Source: Streptomyces lilacinus
GTDB lineage: Bacteria; Actinomycetota; Actinomycetes; Streptomycetales; Streptomycetaceae
Length of the DNA: 7,774 bases
Reading direction: 5' to 3'
Assembly (NCBI GenBank): GCA_000715685.1
Contig: KL569468.1
Location: forward strand, 3,413 to 11,186
Under the pieces are notes generated by a model. The model was not told where the DNA came from. It saw only the letters and a program-made list of their open reading frames with translations, and did not search any database. This document shows, in pieces, positions 1 through 6,977 of this stretch; the stretch's first letter is position 1; every line of letters begins with the position of its first letter. The translations under genes and the position numbers were made by a program.

Positions 1-560
1 AGGTACGACAGCACCCGCGGCTCCCCGGGCAGCTCGGCCCGACGCGCGAGCGACGCCTCGTTCGCGCCGGCCAGCCGCTTCTGGTAGGCGCGGAACGCCC
101 GTACGACCCCCGAGGCGAGCGCGCCCGCGCCGTCGCCCTGCCGCTCCTCGAGGTGCTCGACCTCGCCGACCAGGTACGGGCCGGACGTGTCGACGGACAG
201 CAGCCGGAAGCGCGTGGTGCCGGTGGCCAGCACCTCGAACGTGCCGCCTGCGCGCTCGCGGATCGTGGCGGCGTCGGCGACGCAGCCCACGGCGTGGAAG
301 GCGCGCATCGGGTCGGGCCCGAAGCCGGTGGCGGGGCCGGGCTCGGGGCGGGCCTCCTCCGGCAGGCCCGGCGCGCTGGGCGCCACCTCGTGGCCGTCGC
401 GGATCGCGACCACCCCGAAGCGGCGCGGCGCGTCCTCCGGCAGTGCCGACAGGTCGCGCATCAGCGCGCGGTACCGCTCCTCGAAGACGTTCAGCGGGAT
501 GACGAGGCCCGGGAACAGCACCGAGTTCAGCGGAAAGAGGGGAAGGCGCGCGGTGGTCAC
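1..560 (-). CDS. LON peptidase substrate-binding (N-terminal domain) protein, 3' end outside window
   Basis: The minus strand read from a GTG at 560 stays open for 186 codons to the window edge, so the C-terminus is missing. The protein begins MTTARLPLFPLNSVLFPG, the signature start of the stand-alone LON substrate-binding domain family (related to the N-terminal domain of Lon protease), and continues with a VFEERYR segment at about residues 25-31. The visible part ends in EPRVLSY. No ATPase or protease domain is visible, and stand-alone members of this family in actinobacteria are usually only a little over 200 residues. The role is presumably cytoplasmic binding of a polypeptide or other ligand; the exact function is unknown. 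The GTG start is chosen because the PLFPLN motif follows at once. There is no clear Shine-Dalgarno sequence upstream, and a -10-like hexamer lies 8 nt before the GTG, which suggests a leaderless message. It lies 44 nt downstream of the membrane-protein gene on the same strand. Confidence 0.88.
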   Translation of the reverse strand, partial: MTTARLPLFPLNSVLFPGLVIPLNVFEERYRALMRDLSALPEDAPRRFGVVAIRDGHEVAPSAPGLPEEARPEPGPATGFGPDPMRAFHAVGCVADAATIRERAGGTFEVLATGTTRFRLLSVDTSGPYLVGEVEHLEERQGDGAGALASGVVRAFRAYQKRLAGANEASLARRAELPGEPRVLSY

Positions 561-568
561 GGGCGGTA

Positions 569-574
569 AGCCTA
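569..574 (-). promoter_or_regulatory. Candidate -10 element for leaderless transcription of the LON-domain gene
   Basis: On the minus strand the hexamer TAGGCT, close to the streptomycete -10 consensus TAGGNT, ends 8 nt before the GTG start at 560. That spacing would place transcription initiation at or next to the start codon, and no ribosome binding site is visible between them. No good -35 hexamer is seen 17-18 nt further upstream, where the sequence is GC-rich and partly palindromic. Assigned by inspection only. Confidence 0.45.
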
Positions 575-576
575 AT

Positions 577-592
577 GGCCGCGCCGGCGGCC
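577..592. repeat. GC-rich inverted repeat between the two minus-strand genes
   Basis: Perfect 6-bp arms GGCCGC/GCGGCC flank a 4-nt centre, in the 44-nt gap between the stop of the membrane-protein gene (605) and the start of the LON-domain gene (560). On the minus-strand transcript it would form a short hairpin just after the upstream stop codon. It could be a weak terminator without a U-tract. It also falls within the spacer of the proposed leaderless promoter, so it could equally be an operator or chance GC-rich symmetry. Confidence 0.35.
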
Positions 593-604
593 GAGCCGGG
601 GATT

Positions 605-2193
605 TCACTGCCGGCGCAGCAGCCGCGACGCGCCCGCCGCGACCGTCGTGGCGAGGATCCAGCCGAGGAGGGTGAGCGCCGCCACCACCCACTGGGTGCC
701 GCCCTCGGGTCGCCAGGCGGTGCCCTGCCCGAGGTCGATGACGGGCAGCAGCAGGTCCAGGGTGTACAGCTCGGGGTTCCACACCGGGCCCTCGCCCTCC
801 TTCAGCGGCGGCACCGGCCGGTAGGAGAAGTAGACCGCCCCCAGCGCCCATAACACCGCCATCCACACCGCCGCCCGGCCCGGCCGGTAGCCGTAGGCCA
901 CCGTCCAGTCCTGCAGGTAGCCCCACGCCTTGCCGGCCAGCGGCAGCGTCTCGCGTCTGCGGCGCTGCTTGGCGAGCAGCACCTGCCGTGCCTCGGCGTC
1001 CTCGCCGCTGGTCCGCAGGGCGCCGGTATAAGAGACAGCTCGGGGGTGGCCGCGGCCACCCAGTCCAGGCGGCGGGGAAGCGGGAAGTGGCCCAGGGGTA
1101 TGAGGTTCTCGTAGGTGAAGCCGGCCATCGCCAGCCCGCCGGGGCCCGGCCAGCTGTCGTAGCGGTCGACGAGGTTGACCACCCGCGCCCCGGACAGCAC
1201 CACCCGGCCGCGCTGCTGCCGCTCGCCGAGGAAGCGCAGCTCGGGCGTCTGGACCCGGCGCAGCGACAGCTCCTGGTCGGCCTCCATCACGAACCGCGCC
1301 TCGCTGAGGTCCACGGCGTCGCCGAACCGCCCGTCGTCCAGCCGGGCCCCGCCCAGGCACTCGAAGCGCCGCGCCGGGGGGCCCTGGTCGGGGGACTGGG
1401 TGGCGATGCCGTACGGGGGCGTGGCGCCGCCGGCGTAGCGGGAGTAGCCGAGGCCGGCGGAGGTGAGGTAGAGGGTGCGCTCGACCGTCAGCTGCGGGGC
1501 ATTGAGCGCGCGTCGCCCGTACGGGTTGTTGAGGGTGGAGCCGCGCAGGCTGAGCGAGGCGCCTATGGTCGCGCCGCGCATGCTCAGCTCGCCGTGGGAG
1601 CGCATCATCTCGGCCTGCAGGTCCTGGCCGACCGTCATCCCGTCGGCGGCGATGGACAGCCCCCGCCGGTCGCGCCGCACCACGAGCTGGTTGAGCAGCA
1701 GGTCGGTGCCGATGTGGGCGTCGGTCAGCCGGATGCCGTGCGGGACGACGCAGCGCGGCAGGTGCAGGTCGCCGTCGGTGCGGATGCGGGCCGCCTCCAC
1801 CCGGGGGATGGCGCAGCCGACCAGGCGCAGTGTGGAGAAGGTGCTCTCGGGCAGCAGCAACTGCTGCTCGAAGCGGCAGTTGTGCAGCTCCACGTAGGGC
1901 GTGACGGTGCCGCCGGACAGGTCGAGGGTGCCGGTGATCCGGATGCCGTTGAGCTTGAGCGCGGCGACCCGGCCGGGCCGCGGCGGCGGGCCGCTGAGCA
2001 GCAGCAGGGCCACCACCCGGGCGCGCACGCTGCGGTCGGCGCCCCAGGTGTCGGGCCCGGACGGGTCGTTGCGGCCGGGCTGGGAGCTGCGCCGGTCGAG
2101 GGTGGTGCCGGTGCGGAACGCCTCCCACATGTCCCGTTCGGTGACGGTGAGGTCGAGGCCGGCGGGCGGCCCGCCGTCGTCCGGCTCGGTCAC
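605..2193 (-). CDS. Beta-helix-like protein with C-terminal two-helix membrane region (reading frame broken by adapter sequence)
   Basis: Start GTG at 2193, preceded by a purine-rich ribosome binding site (GGAGGGAGGGGAG at roughly 2199-2212). The first 385 codons run to 1039 and begin MTEPDDGG. From about residue 78 to 345 there are recurring hydrophobic/glycine segments such as [23 protein letters not shown] and [10 protein letters not shown], resembling a right-handed beta-helix of pentapeptide or polymer-forming type. At 1026-1038 a 13-nt Tn5 mosaic-end fragment interrupts the gene and the frame changes. The C-terminal part resumes at about 1024 ([20 protein letters not shown]) and runs 139 residues to TGA at 605-607. 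It contains two hydrophobic stretches, [15 protein letters not shown] and [19 protein letters not shown], and a basic tail RLLRRQ. I recall similar intact proteins in Streptomyces beside hisD, sometimes labelled oxidoreductase, but no catalytic motif is visible here. About 8-10 residues appear lost at the junction. Function unknown; the break is very likely artefactual and the native gene intact. Confidence 0.8.
1026..1038. other. Partial Tn5 mosaic end (Nextera adapter remnant)
   Basis: GTATAAGAGACAG matches the last 13 bases of the 19-bp mosaic end AGATGTGTATAAGAGACAG. It lies exactly where the minus-strand membrane-protein gene changes frame, with recognisable homologous coding sequence on both sides. 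No transposase, second end or target-site duplication is present, so this is a sequencing-library remnant at a misjoin, not a transposon. Confidence 0.88.
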
Positions 2194-2219
2194 GGCTCTC
2201 CCCTCCCTCCCCGGCCGCC

Positions 2220-2237
2220 GCCGGGGGTGCCCCCGGC
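2220..2237. repeat. Inverted repeat in the divergent intergenic region (left)
   Basis: GCCGGGGG and CCCCCGGC are perfect 8-bp arms around a 2-nt centre, TG. It lies 27 nt upstream of the minus-strand GTG (2193), just beyond the purine-rich ribosome binding site, so it would form a stem in the 5' leader of that gene if transcription starts upstream. No U-tract follows on either strand. Confidence 0.5.
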
Positions 2238-2270
2238 CCCGTACGACCCCGTGCGGCCACGCACGGGGCC
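2235..2270. repeat. Overlapping inverted repeats that can form two alternative hairpins
   Basis: CCCCGTGCG (2247-2255) and CGCACGGGG (2260-2268) form perfect 9-bp arms with a 4-nt loop, GCCA. The right arm can instead pair with an upstream copy: GGCCCCGT (2235-2242) is complementary to ACGGGGCC (2263-2270). Two mutually exclusive stems therefore share one arm. The 3' arm of the left-hand repeat (2230-2237) also overlaps this alternative partner by three bases. The repeats sit in the putative leader of the minus-strand gene and upstream of the hisD promoter region. A regulatory role as operator or leader structure is only inferred. Confidence 0.45.
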
Positions 2271-2313
2271 CATGCCCGCCGGGTGACCGGTTGAACACCG
2301 GCGGTGAGAGGCG

Positions 2314-2343
2314 ATTGTCCGTCCACGGTCAGGAAAAGATCAA
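2314..2343 (-). promoter_or_regulatory. Candidate promoter for the minus-strand membrane-protein gene
   Basis: Reading the minus strand, TTGATC (2343-2338) and GACAAT (2319-2314) are separated by 18 nt and resemble housekeeping-sigma -35 and -10 hexamers. Transcription would begin near 2307, giving a leader of roughly 110 nt that contains the GC-rich inverted repeats before the GTG at 2193. The region is noticeably more AT-rich than its surroundings, as expected of a promoter. Assigned by eye. Confidence 0.4.
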
Positions 2344-2400
2344 CTCTTTGGCGGTGTATCAGTGGGTGGTACGGGGAGCCGTGCGACGGGGCGGGTCTGA

Positions 2401-2406
2401 GACAAT
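2401..2406 (+). promoter_or_regulatory. Candidate -10 element of a leaderless hisD promoter
   Basis: GACAAT ends 7 nt before the hisD GTG at 2414. No Shine-Dalgarno-like purine run lies in the usual 5-12 nt window. The spacing fits transcription starting at or next to the start codon. A good -35 hexamer is not apparent 17-18 nt upstream. An alternative, weaker pair lies further upstream (TTGGCG at 2348-2353 and TACGGG at 2370-2375, 16-nt spacer) and would give a leader of about 30-40 nt. If the leaderless reading is right, the operon has no room for a leader-peptide attenuator. Confidence 0.4.
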
Positions 2407-2413
2407 TGACCGC

Positions 2414-3742
2414 GTGATCTCCCGAATCGATCTGCGCGGTGACGCCTTCCCTGCCGAGGGCATCGACCGCGATCTGCTGCCCCGTGCCGAGCTCGACGTC
2501 GCGGCCGCCCTGGAGAAGGTGCGGCCCATCTGCGACGACGTGCATCATCGCGGCACAGCGGCCCTGATCGAGTACGCGGAGCGCTTCGACGGCGTCCGGA
2601 TCGAGCGCGTGCGGGTCCCCGCCGAGGCGATCACCCGTGCCCTGGAGGAGCTCGACCCGGCCGTCCGGGCCGCGCTCGAGGAGTCCATCCGGCGCGCCCG
2701 CCTCGTCCACCGCGAGCAGCGCCGCGCCGACAAGACCGTCCAGGTCGTGCCCGGCGGCACGGTCACCGAGCGCTGGGTGCCCGTCGACCGCGTCGGGCTG
2801 TACGTGCCGGGCGGGCGCTCGGTCTACCCCTCGTCCGTCGTGATGAACGTCGTCCCCGCCCAGGAGGCCGGTGTCGGCTCCATGGCCGTCTCCTCGCCCC
2901 CGCAGAAGGAGTTCGGCGGTCTTCCGCACCCCACGATCCTGGCCGCCTGCGCGCTGCTGGGCGTCGACGAGGTGTACGCGGCCGGCGGCGCCCAGGCCGT
3001 CGCCATGTTCGCCTACGGCACCGACGAGTGCCGCCCGGCCACCATGGTCACCGGCCCCGGCAACATCTGGGTCGCCGCCGCCAAGCGGCTGCTCAAGGGC
3101 CGCATCGGCATCGACGCCGAGGCCGGCCCGACCGAGATCGCCATCCTCGCCGACGACACCGCCGACCCGGCGCACGTCGCCGCCGACCTGATCAGCCAGG
3201 CCGAGCACGACCCGCTGGCCGCCTCGGTGCTCGTCACCGACTCCGAGGACCTCGCGACCGCGGTCGAGAAGGAGCTCGAGACCCAGGTCGCCGCCACGAA
3301 GCACATCGAGGACCGGATCGTCCCCGCCCTCGGCGGCCGCCAGTCCGGCATCGTGCTCGTCGACGGCCTCGAGCAGGGCCTCGAGGTCGTCAACGCCTAC
3401 GCCGCCGAGCACCTCGAGATCCAGACCGCCGACGCGGCCGCCGTCGCCGCCCGGGTGCGCAACGCCGGCGCGATCTTCGTCGGCGCCTGGTCCCCGGTCT
3501 CCCTCGGCGACTACGCCGCCGGCTCCAATCTGTCTCTTATACACATCGAGATGTGTATAAGAGACAGCTCCGGGCTCTCGGTGCAGTCCTTCCTGCGCGG
3601 CATCCACGTCGTGGACTACACCCGCGAGGCGCTGGCCGAGGTCGCGGGGCACGTCGTCACGCTCGCCGAGGCGGAGGACCTGCCCGCGCACGGCGCGGCG
3701 GTGAAGGCACGGTTCGACTGGAAGGTTCCGGACAGCAAGTGA
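2414..3742 (+). CDS. hisD: Histidinol dehydrogenase (with adapter-derived segment replacing part of the active site)
   Basis: This enzyme performs the last two steps of histidine synthesis: NAD- and zinc-dependent oxidation of L-histidinol through the aldehyde to L-histidine. The 442-residue product has near-normal family length. Visible hallmarks are [18 protein letters not shown] (128-145), [15 protein letters not shown] (211-225), [11 protein letters not shown] (237-247), the SQAEHDPLA motif with zinc ligands Q262 and H265, the catalytic pair E332-H333 in AEHLEIQ, D366 in [10 protein letters not shown], and H426 in PAHGAA. Residues 373-385 read [13 protein letters not shown], the translation of back-to-back Nextera mosaic ends. 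In actinobacterial HisD this position normally holds about 12 residues beginning HVLPTGG, including the conserved histidine equivalent to E. coli H367. The frame survives by chance, so an automated pipeline would call the gene intact. The GTG at 2414 is chosen because [10 protein letters not shown] is the usual start in this genus; the longer open frame upstream is non-coding. It is the first gene of the operon. Confidence 0.95.
   Translation: MISRIDLRGDAFPAEGIDRDLLPRAELDVAAALEKVRPICDDVHHRGTAALIEYAERFDGVRIERVRVPAEAITRALEELDPAVRAALEESIRRARLVHREQRRADKTVQVVPGGTVTERWVPVDRVGLYVPGGRSVYPSSVVMNVVPAQEAGVGSMAVSSPPQKEFGGLPHPTILAACALLGVDEVYAAGGAQAVAMFAYGTDECRPATMVTGPGNIWVAAAKRLLKGRIGIDAEAGPTEIAILADDTADPAHVAADLISQAEHDPLAASVLVTDSEDLATAVEKELETQVAATKHIEDRIVPALGGRQSGIVLVDGLEQGLEVVNAYAAEHLEIQTADAAAVAARVRNAGAIFVGAWSPVSLGDYAAGSNLSLIHIEMCIRDSSGLSVQSFLRGIHVVDYTREALAEVAGHVVTLAEAEDLPAHGAAVKARFDWKVPDSK
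3530..3567. other. Back-to-back Tn5 mosaic ends (Nextera adapter junction) inside hisD
   Basis: CTGTCTCTTATACACATC, the first 18 bases of the mosaic end in one orientation, is followed by a single G and then by the complete 19-base AGATGTGTATAAGAGACAG in the other orientation. The result is a 38-nt near-perfect palindrome. It joins two parts of hisD while about 12 codons of a highly conserved motif are missing. No transposon genes or target duplications are present. It is best explained as contig ends joined through untrimmed adapter. Confidence 0.96.
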
Positions 3743-4845
3743 CCGGCATCGACGACCTCCCGATCAGGGACGAACTGCGCGGCAAGTCCCCGTACGGCGC
3801 CCCCCAGCTCGACGTGCCCGTACGCCTGAACACCAACGAGAACCCCTACCCCCTGCCCGAGCCCCTCGTCGCCCGCATCGCCGAGCGCGTCGCCGAGGCC
3901 GCCCGGCACCTCAACCGCTACCCCGACCGGGACGCGGTCGAGCTCCGCACCGAGCTCGCCGCCTACCTCACCCGCACCGCCGGCCACGAGGTCACGCGCG
4001 CGAACGTCTGGGCGGCCAACGGCTCCAACGAGGTCATCCAGCAGCTGCTGCAGGCCTTCGGCGGCCCCGGCCGCACGGCCCTCGGCTTCGAGCCGTCGTA
4101 CTCGATGCACGCCCTCATCTCGCGCGGCACCGGCACCGGCTGGCTCTCCGGCCCGCGCCGCGAGGACTTCACCATCGACGTCGAGGCCGCGACGCGCACC
4201 ATCGCCGAGCACCGGCCCGACGTGGTCTTCGTCTGCTCGCCCAACAACCCCACGGGCACGGCCGTCGACCGCGCGACCGTGCTGCGGCTGTACGAGGCCG
4301 CGCAGGCGGCCAAGCCGTCGCTCGTGGTGGTGGACGAGGCGTACGGCGAGTTCAGCCACCACCCCTCGCTGGTGCCCCTCATCGAGGGCCGGCCGAACCT
4401 GGTGGTCTCCCGCACCATGTCCAAGGCCTTCGGCGCCGCCGGACTGCGCCTGGGCTACCTCGCCGCCGACCCCGCCGTCGTCGACGCCGTCCAGCTCGTC
4501 CGCCTGCCGTACCACCTCTCGGCCGTCACCCAGGCCACGGCGCTCGCCGCCCTGGAGCACACCGACACCCTGCTCGGCTACGTCGAACAGCTCAAGGCCG
4601 AGCGCGACCGCATCGTCACCGAGCTGCGCGCGATCGGCTGCGAGGTGACGGACTCCGACGCCAACTTCGTCCAGTTCGGCCGCTTCGACGACAGCCACAC
4701 CGCGTGGCGGGCCCTGCTCGACCACGGTGTCCTGGTACGGGACAACGGCGTACCGGGGTGGCTCCGGGTCACCGCCGGGACGCCCGAGGAGAACGACGCG
4801 TTCCTGGACGCCGTACGCGCCATCCGCAAGGAGAACAACCAATGA
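3739..4845 (+). CDS. hisC: Histidinol-phosphate aminotransferase
   Basis: A class I/II PLP-dependent aminotransferase that converts imidazole-acetol phosphate plus glutamate to L-histidinol phosphate plus 2-oxoglutarate in the cytoplasm. The 368-residue product is normal length. Visible motifs are [11 protein letters not shown] (30-40), NRYPD (59-63), ANGSNEVIQ (93-101) for phosphate/PLP contacts, SPNNPTGT (167-174), [10 protein letters not shown] (196-205) with D199 and Y202, the Schiff-base lysine K229 in SRTMSKAFG, and the substrate-carboxylate arginine R343 in WLRVTAGT. The GTG start overlaps the hisD stop by 4 nt (GTGA), implying translational coupling. A GGAAGG lies 13 nt upstream, rather distant for a ribosome binding site. 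A 4-nt overlap also joins its stop to hisB. Confidence 0.96.
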   Translation: MTGIDDLPIRDELRGKSPYGAPQLDVPVRLNTNENPYPLPEPLVARIAERVAEAARHLNRYPDRDAVELRTELAAYLTRTAGHEVTRANVWAANGSNEVIQQLLQAFGGPGRTALGFEPSYSMHALISRGTGTGWLSGPRREDFTIDVEAATRTIAEHRPDVVFVCSPNNPTGTAVDRATVLRLYEAAQAAKPSLVVVDEAYGEFSHHPSLVPLIEGRPNLVVSRTMSKAFGAAGLRLGYLAADPAVVDAVQLVRLPYHLSAVTQATALAALEHTDTLLGYVEQLKAERDRIVTELRAIGCEVTDSDANFVQFGRFDDSHTAWRALLDHGVLVRDNGVPGWLRVTAGTPEENDAFLDAVRAIRKENNQ

Positions 4846-5435
4846 CTCGAGTGGGCCGCGTCGAACGCACCACGAAAGAGACGTCCGTCCTGGTCGAGAT
4901 AGACCTCGACGGCACCGGACAGGTCGACGTGTCGACCGGGGTCGGCTTCTACGACCACATGCTCGACCAGCTCGGCCGCCACGGCCTCTTCGACCTCACC
5001 GTCAAGACCGACGGCGACCTGCACATCGACACCCACCACACCATCGAGGACACCGCCCTCGCGCTGGGCGCCGCCTTCCGCCAGGCCCTCGGCGACAAGG
5101 TGGGCATCTACCGCTTCGGCAACTGCACCGTGCCCCTGGACGAGGCCCTCGCCCAGGTCACCGTCGACCTCTCCGGCCGCCCGTACCTCGTGCACACCGA
5201 GCCCGAGAACATGGCGCCGATGATCGGCACGTACGACACGACGATGACCCGGCACATCCTCGAGTCCTTCGTCGCGCAGGCCCAGATCGCCCTGCACGTC
5301 CACGTCCCGTACGGGCGCAACGCCCACCACATCGTGGAGTGCCAGTTCAAGGCCCTGGCCCGCGCCCTGCGCTACGCGTGCGAGCGCGACACGCGGGCGG
5401 CAGGCATCATCCCGTCCACGAAGGGTGCGCTGTAA
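4842..5435 (+). CDS. hisB: Imidazoleglycerol-phosphate dehydratase (monofunctional)
   Basis: Dehydrates imidazole glycerol phosphate to imidazole-acetol phosphate, the sixth pathway step; family members are manganese-dependent 24-mers. The 197-residue protein is the monofunctional form and lacks the N-terminal histidinol-phosphatase domain of the enterobacterial fusion. Visible metal-binding motifs are [16 protein letters not shown] (33-48), the first HHTIED box (65-70), and the second HHIVE box (162-166). The C-terminal phosphate-binding IIPSTKG is at 189-195. The ATG overlaps the hisC stop by 4 nt (ATGA), with a good AAGGAG 8 nt upstream at 4828-4833. Histidinol phosphatase must therefore be encoded elsewhere. 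Confidence 0.97.
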   Translation: MTRVGRVERTTKETSVLVEIDLDGTGQVDVSTGVGFYDHMLDQLGRHGLFDLTVKTDGDLHIDTHHTIEDTALALGAAFRQALGDKVGIYRFGNCTVPLDEALAQVTVDLSGRPYLVHTEPENMAPMIGTYDTTMTRHILESFVAQAQIALHVHVPYGRNAHHIVECQFKALARALRYACERDTRAAGIIPSTKGAL

Positions 5436-5437
5436 CC

Positions 5438-5605
5438 GTGAACGGCACATCGACTGCTCTCATCCTGGTCGGCCTGTTCCTCGTCGGCGGCATCGTCTCC
5501 TTCGTCAAGCAGGGCATGCCCAAGGGCGTCATCGTCCTGCTCGGCATCGGCGCCGCCATGTGCCTGACCGCCGGCCTGCTGCGCGTCGAGGGGCTGTGGT
5601 CGTGA
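5438..5605 (+). CDS. Small two-helix membrane protein embedded in the his operon
   Basis: A 55-codon frame from GTG at 5438 to TGA at 5603-5605. The product starts [20 protein letters not shown] and has two hydrophobic stretches, roughly residues 6-22 and 30-47, separated by a short polar turn containing [10 protein letters not shown]. This predicts a hairpin integral membrane protein. It begins 2 nt after the hisB stop and its own stop overlaps the hisH GTG by 4 nt, so it is translationally embedded in the operon. The upstream AAGGG (5421-5425) is 12 nt from the start, so initiation may rely on coupling to hisB. I recall similar short ORFs at this position in other Streptomyces his clusters, but no function is known to me. 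The tight spacing, lack of stop codons and clean hydrophobic pattern argue that it is real. Confidence 0.8.
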   Translation: MNGTSTALILVGLFLVGGIVSFVKQGMPKGVIVLLGIGAAMCLTAGLLRVEGLWS

Positions 5606-6252
5606 GCGCGTCCCCGAAGAAGAAGAAGGTCGTCGTCTTCGACTACGGCTTCGGCAACGTCCGCTCCGCCGAGCGCGCCCTCGCCCACGTCGGCGCCGAC
5701 GTGGAGATCACCCGCGACTTCGACACGGCCATGGCCGCCGACGGCCTGCTCGTCCCCGGCGTCGGCGCGTTCGAGGCCTGCATGCGCGGGCTGCGCGCGG
5801 CGCGCGGCGAGTGGGTCGTCGGCCGCCGGCTGTCCGGCGGCCGGCCCGTCATGGGCATCTGCGTCGGCATGCAGATCCTCTTCGAGCGCGGCATCGAGCA
5901 CGGCGTCGAGACCGAGGGCCTCGACGAGTGGCCCGGGACCGTCGAGCCCCTCAAGGCCCCCGTCGTCCCGCACATGGGCTGGAACACCGTCACCCCCGCC
6001 GAGGGCTCCCAGCTCTTCGCCGGCCTCGACGCGGACACCCGCTACTACTTCGTGCACTCCTACGCCGTGCGCGAGTGGACCCTCGAGGTCACCAACCCCA
6101 ACATCCGCGCCCCCAAGGTCACCTGGGCCACCCACGGCGAGCCGTTCGTCGCCGCCGTGGAGAACGGTCCCCTGTGGGCCACCCAGTTCCACCCCGAGAA
6201 GTCCGGCGACGCCGGCGCCCAGCTGCTGACCAACTGGATCGAGACGCTCTGA
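5602..6252 (+). CDS. hisH: Imidazole glycerol phosphate synthase, glutamine amidotransferase subunit
   Basis: A class I (triad) glutaminase that delivers ammonia through HisF for conversion of PRFAR to imidazole glycerol phosphate and AICAR. The 216-residue product contains [10 protein letters not shown] (13-22), [13 protein letters not shown] (49-61) with the oxyanion-strand PGVGAF, the nucleophile C87 in MGICVGMQ, and the catalytic H197 and E199 in [19 protein letters not shown] (124-130) is the typical HisF-facing segment. The N-terminus carries four consecutive lysines (6-9). The GTG start overlaps the small membrane-protein stop by 4 nt, with GAGGGG 8 nt upstream (5588-5593). Its stop overlaps the hisA/priA ATG by one base (TGATG). 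Its partner hisF lies two genes downstream. Confidence 0.96.
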   Translation: MSASPKKKKVVVFDYGFGNVRSAERALAHVGADVEITRDFDTAMAADGLLVPGVGAFEACMRGLRAARGEWVVGRRLSGGRPVMGICVGMQILFERGIEHGVETEGLDEWPGTVEPLKAPVVPHMGWNTVTPAEGSQLFAGLDADTRYYFVHSYAVREWTLEVTNPNIRAPKVTWATHGEPFVAAVENGPLWATQFHPEKSGDAGAQLLTNWIETL

Positions 6253-6977
6253 TGCCGAAGCTTGAACTCCTTCCCGCCGTCGACGTCCGCGACGGCCAGG
6301 CCGTGCGCCTGGTCCACGGCGAGTCCGGCTCCGAGACCTCCTACGGCGACCCGCTCGCCGCCGCGCAGGCATGGCAGCGCGCCGGCGCCGAGTGGCTGCA
6401 CCTGGTCGACCTCGACGCCGCCTTCGGCACCGGCGACAACCGCGCCCAGGTCGCCGAGGTCGTCCGCGCCATGGACATCAAGGTCGAGCTGTCCGGCGGC
6501 ATCCGCGACGACGCCTCGCTCGCCGCCGCCCTCGCCACCGGCTGCACCCGCGTCAACCTCGGCACCGCCGCCCTGGAGAGCCCCGAGTGGGTCGCCAAGG
6601 TCATCGCCGAGCACGGCGACCGCATCGCCGTCGGCCTCGACGTCCGCGGCACCACCCTGCGCGGCCGCGGCTGGACCCGCGACGGCGGCGACCTCTACGA
6701 GACCCTCGCCCGCCTCGACTCCGAGGGCTGCGCCCGCTACGTCGTCACCGACATCGCCAAGGACGGCACCCTGCAGGGCCCCAACCTGGAGCTGCTGAAG
6801 AACGTCTGCGCCGCCACCGACAAGCCGGTCGTCGCCTCCGGCGGCGTCTCCTCCCTTGACGACCTGCGTGCGATCGCCACCCTGGTACCGGAGGGTGTCG
6901 AAGGCGCCATCGTCGGCAAGGCCCTCTACGCCAAGGCGTTCACCTTGGAAGAGGCCCTGGAGGCAGTGTCCGCATGA
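6252..6977 (+). CDS. priA: Phosphoribosyl isomerase A (bifunctional HisA/TrpF)
   Basis: A (beta/alpha)8-barrel isomerase that converts ProFAR to PRFAR in histidine synthesis. In actinobacteria the same enzyme usually also isomerises phosphoribosylanthranilate in tryptophan synthesis. The 241-residue product is family length. Catalytic aspartates D11 ([10 protein letters not shown]) and D130 (VGLDVRG) are present. So are R19, S81 (ELSGGIRDD), W141 (RGRGW), T166 and D171 ([13 protein letters not shown]), residues associated with the dual-substrate PriA form. The phosphate-binding loops are SGGI (81-84) and ASGGVSS (195-201). The ATG overlaps the hisH stop by one base and there is no strong ribosome binding site, so coupling is likely. 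Absence of a separate trpF cannot be judged from this window. Confidence 0.95.
   Translation: MPKLELLPAVDVRDGQAVRLVHGESGSETSYGDPLAAAQAWQRAGAEWLHLVDLDAAFGTGDNRAQVAEVVRAMDIKVELSGGIRDDASLAAALATGCTRVNLGTAALESPEWVAKVIAEHGDRIAVGLDVRGTTLRGRGWTRDGGDLYETLARLDSEGCARYVVTDIAKDGTLQGPNLELLKNVCAATDKPVVASGGVSSLDDLRAIATLVPEGVEGAIVGKALYAKAFTLEEALEAVSA

Noticed and set aside
153..853. Short plus-strand ORFs in the first 850 bases
   Set aside because: They are antisense to the LON-domain gene and to the C-terminus of the membrane-protein gene, and have low-complexity composition.
988..2286. Long plus-strand ORF opposite the membrane-protein gene
   Set aside because: It is the complement shadow of a high-GC gene; its residue composition is dominated by A, G, R and P with no recognisable domain, and the minus-strand frame is clearly the coding one.
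2281..2413. His leader peptide attenuator or T-box upstream of hisD
   Set aside because: No short ORF with consecutive His codons, no T-box-like conserved sequence and no terminator hairpin with a T-tract are visible.
1026..3567. A composite Tn5-type transposon bounded by mosaic ends at 1026-1038 and 3530-3567
   Set aside because: There is no transposase, resistance gene or target duplication. The DNA between is ordinary chromosomal sequence in normal synteny, and the same ends recur at the window edge, as expected of library adapters.
3530..3568. A natural active-site variant or small intein-like insertion in HisD
   Set aside because: The inserted residues are the exact translation of the Nextera mosaic ends and replace, not supplement, conserved residues.
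605..3691. Very long minus-strand ORF spanning hisD antisense and the membrane-protein region
   Set aside because: Most of it is antisense or an off-frame shadow stitched together by adapter sequence ([12 protein letters not shown]). Only the last 139 codons are real and belong to the membrane-protein gene.
3616..4842. Long minus-strand ORF antisense to hisC
   Set aside because: A high-GC antisense shadow with no family motifs, whereas hisC on the plus strand has all its catalytic motifs.
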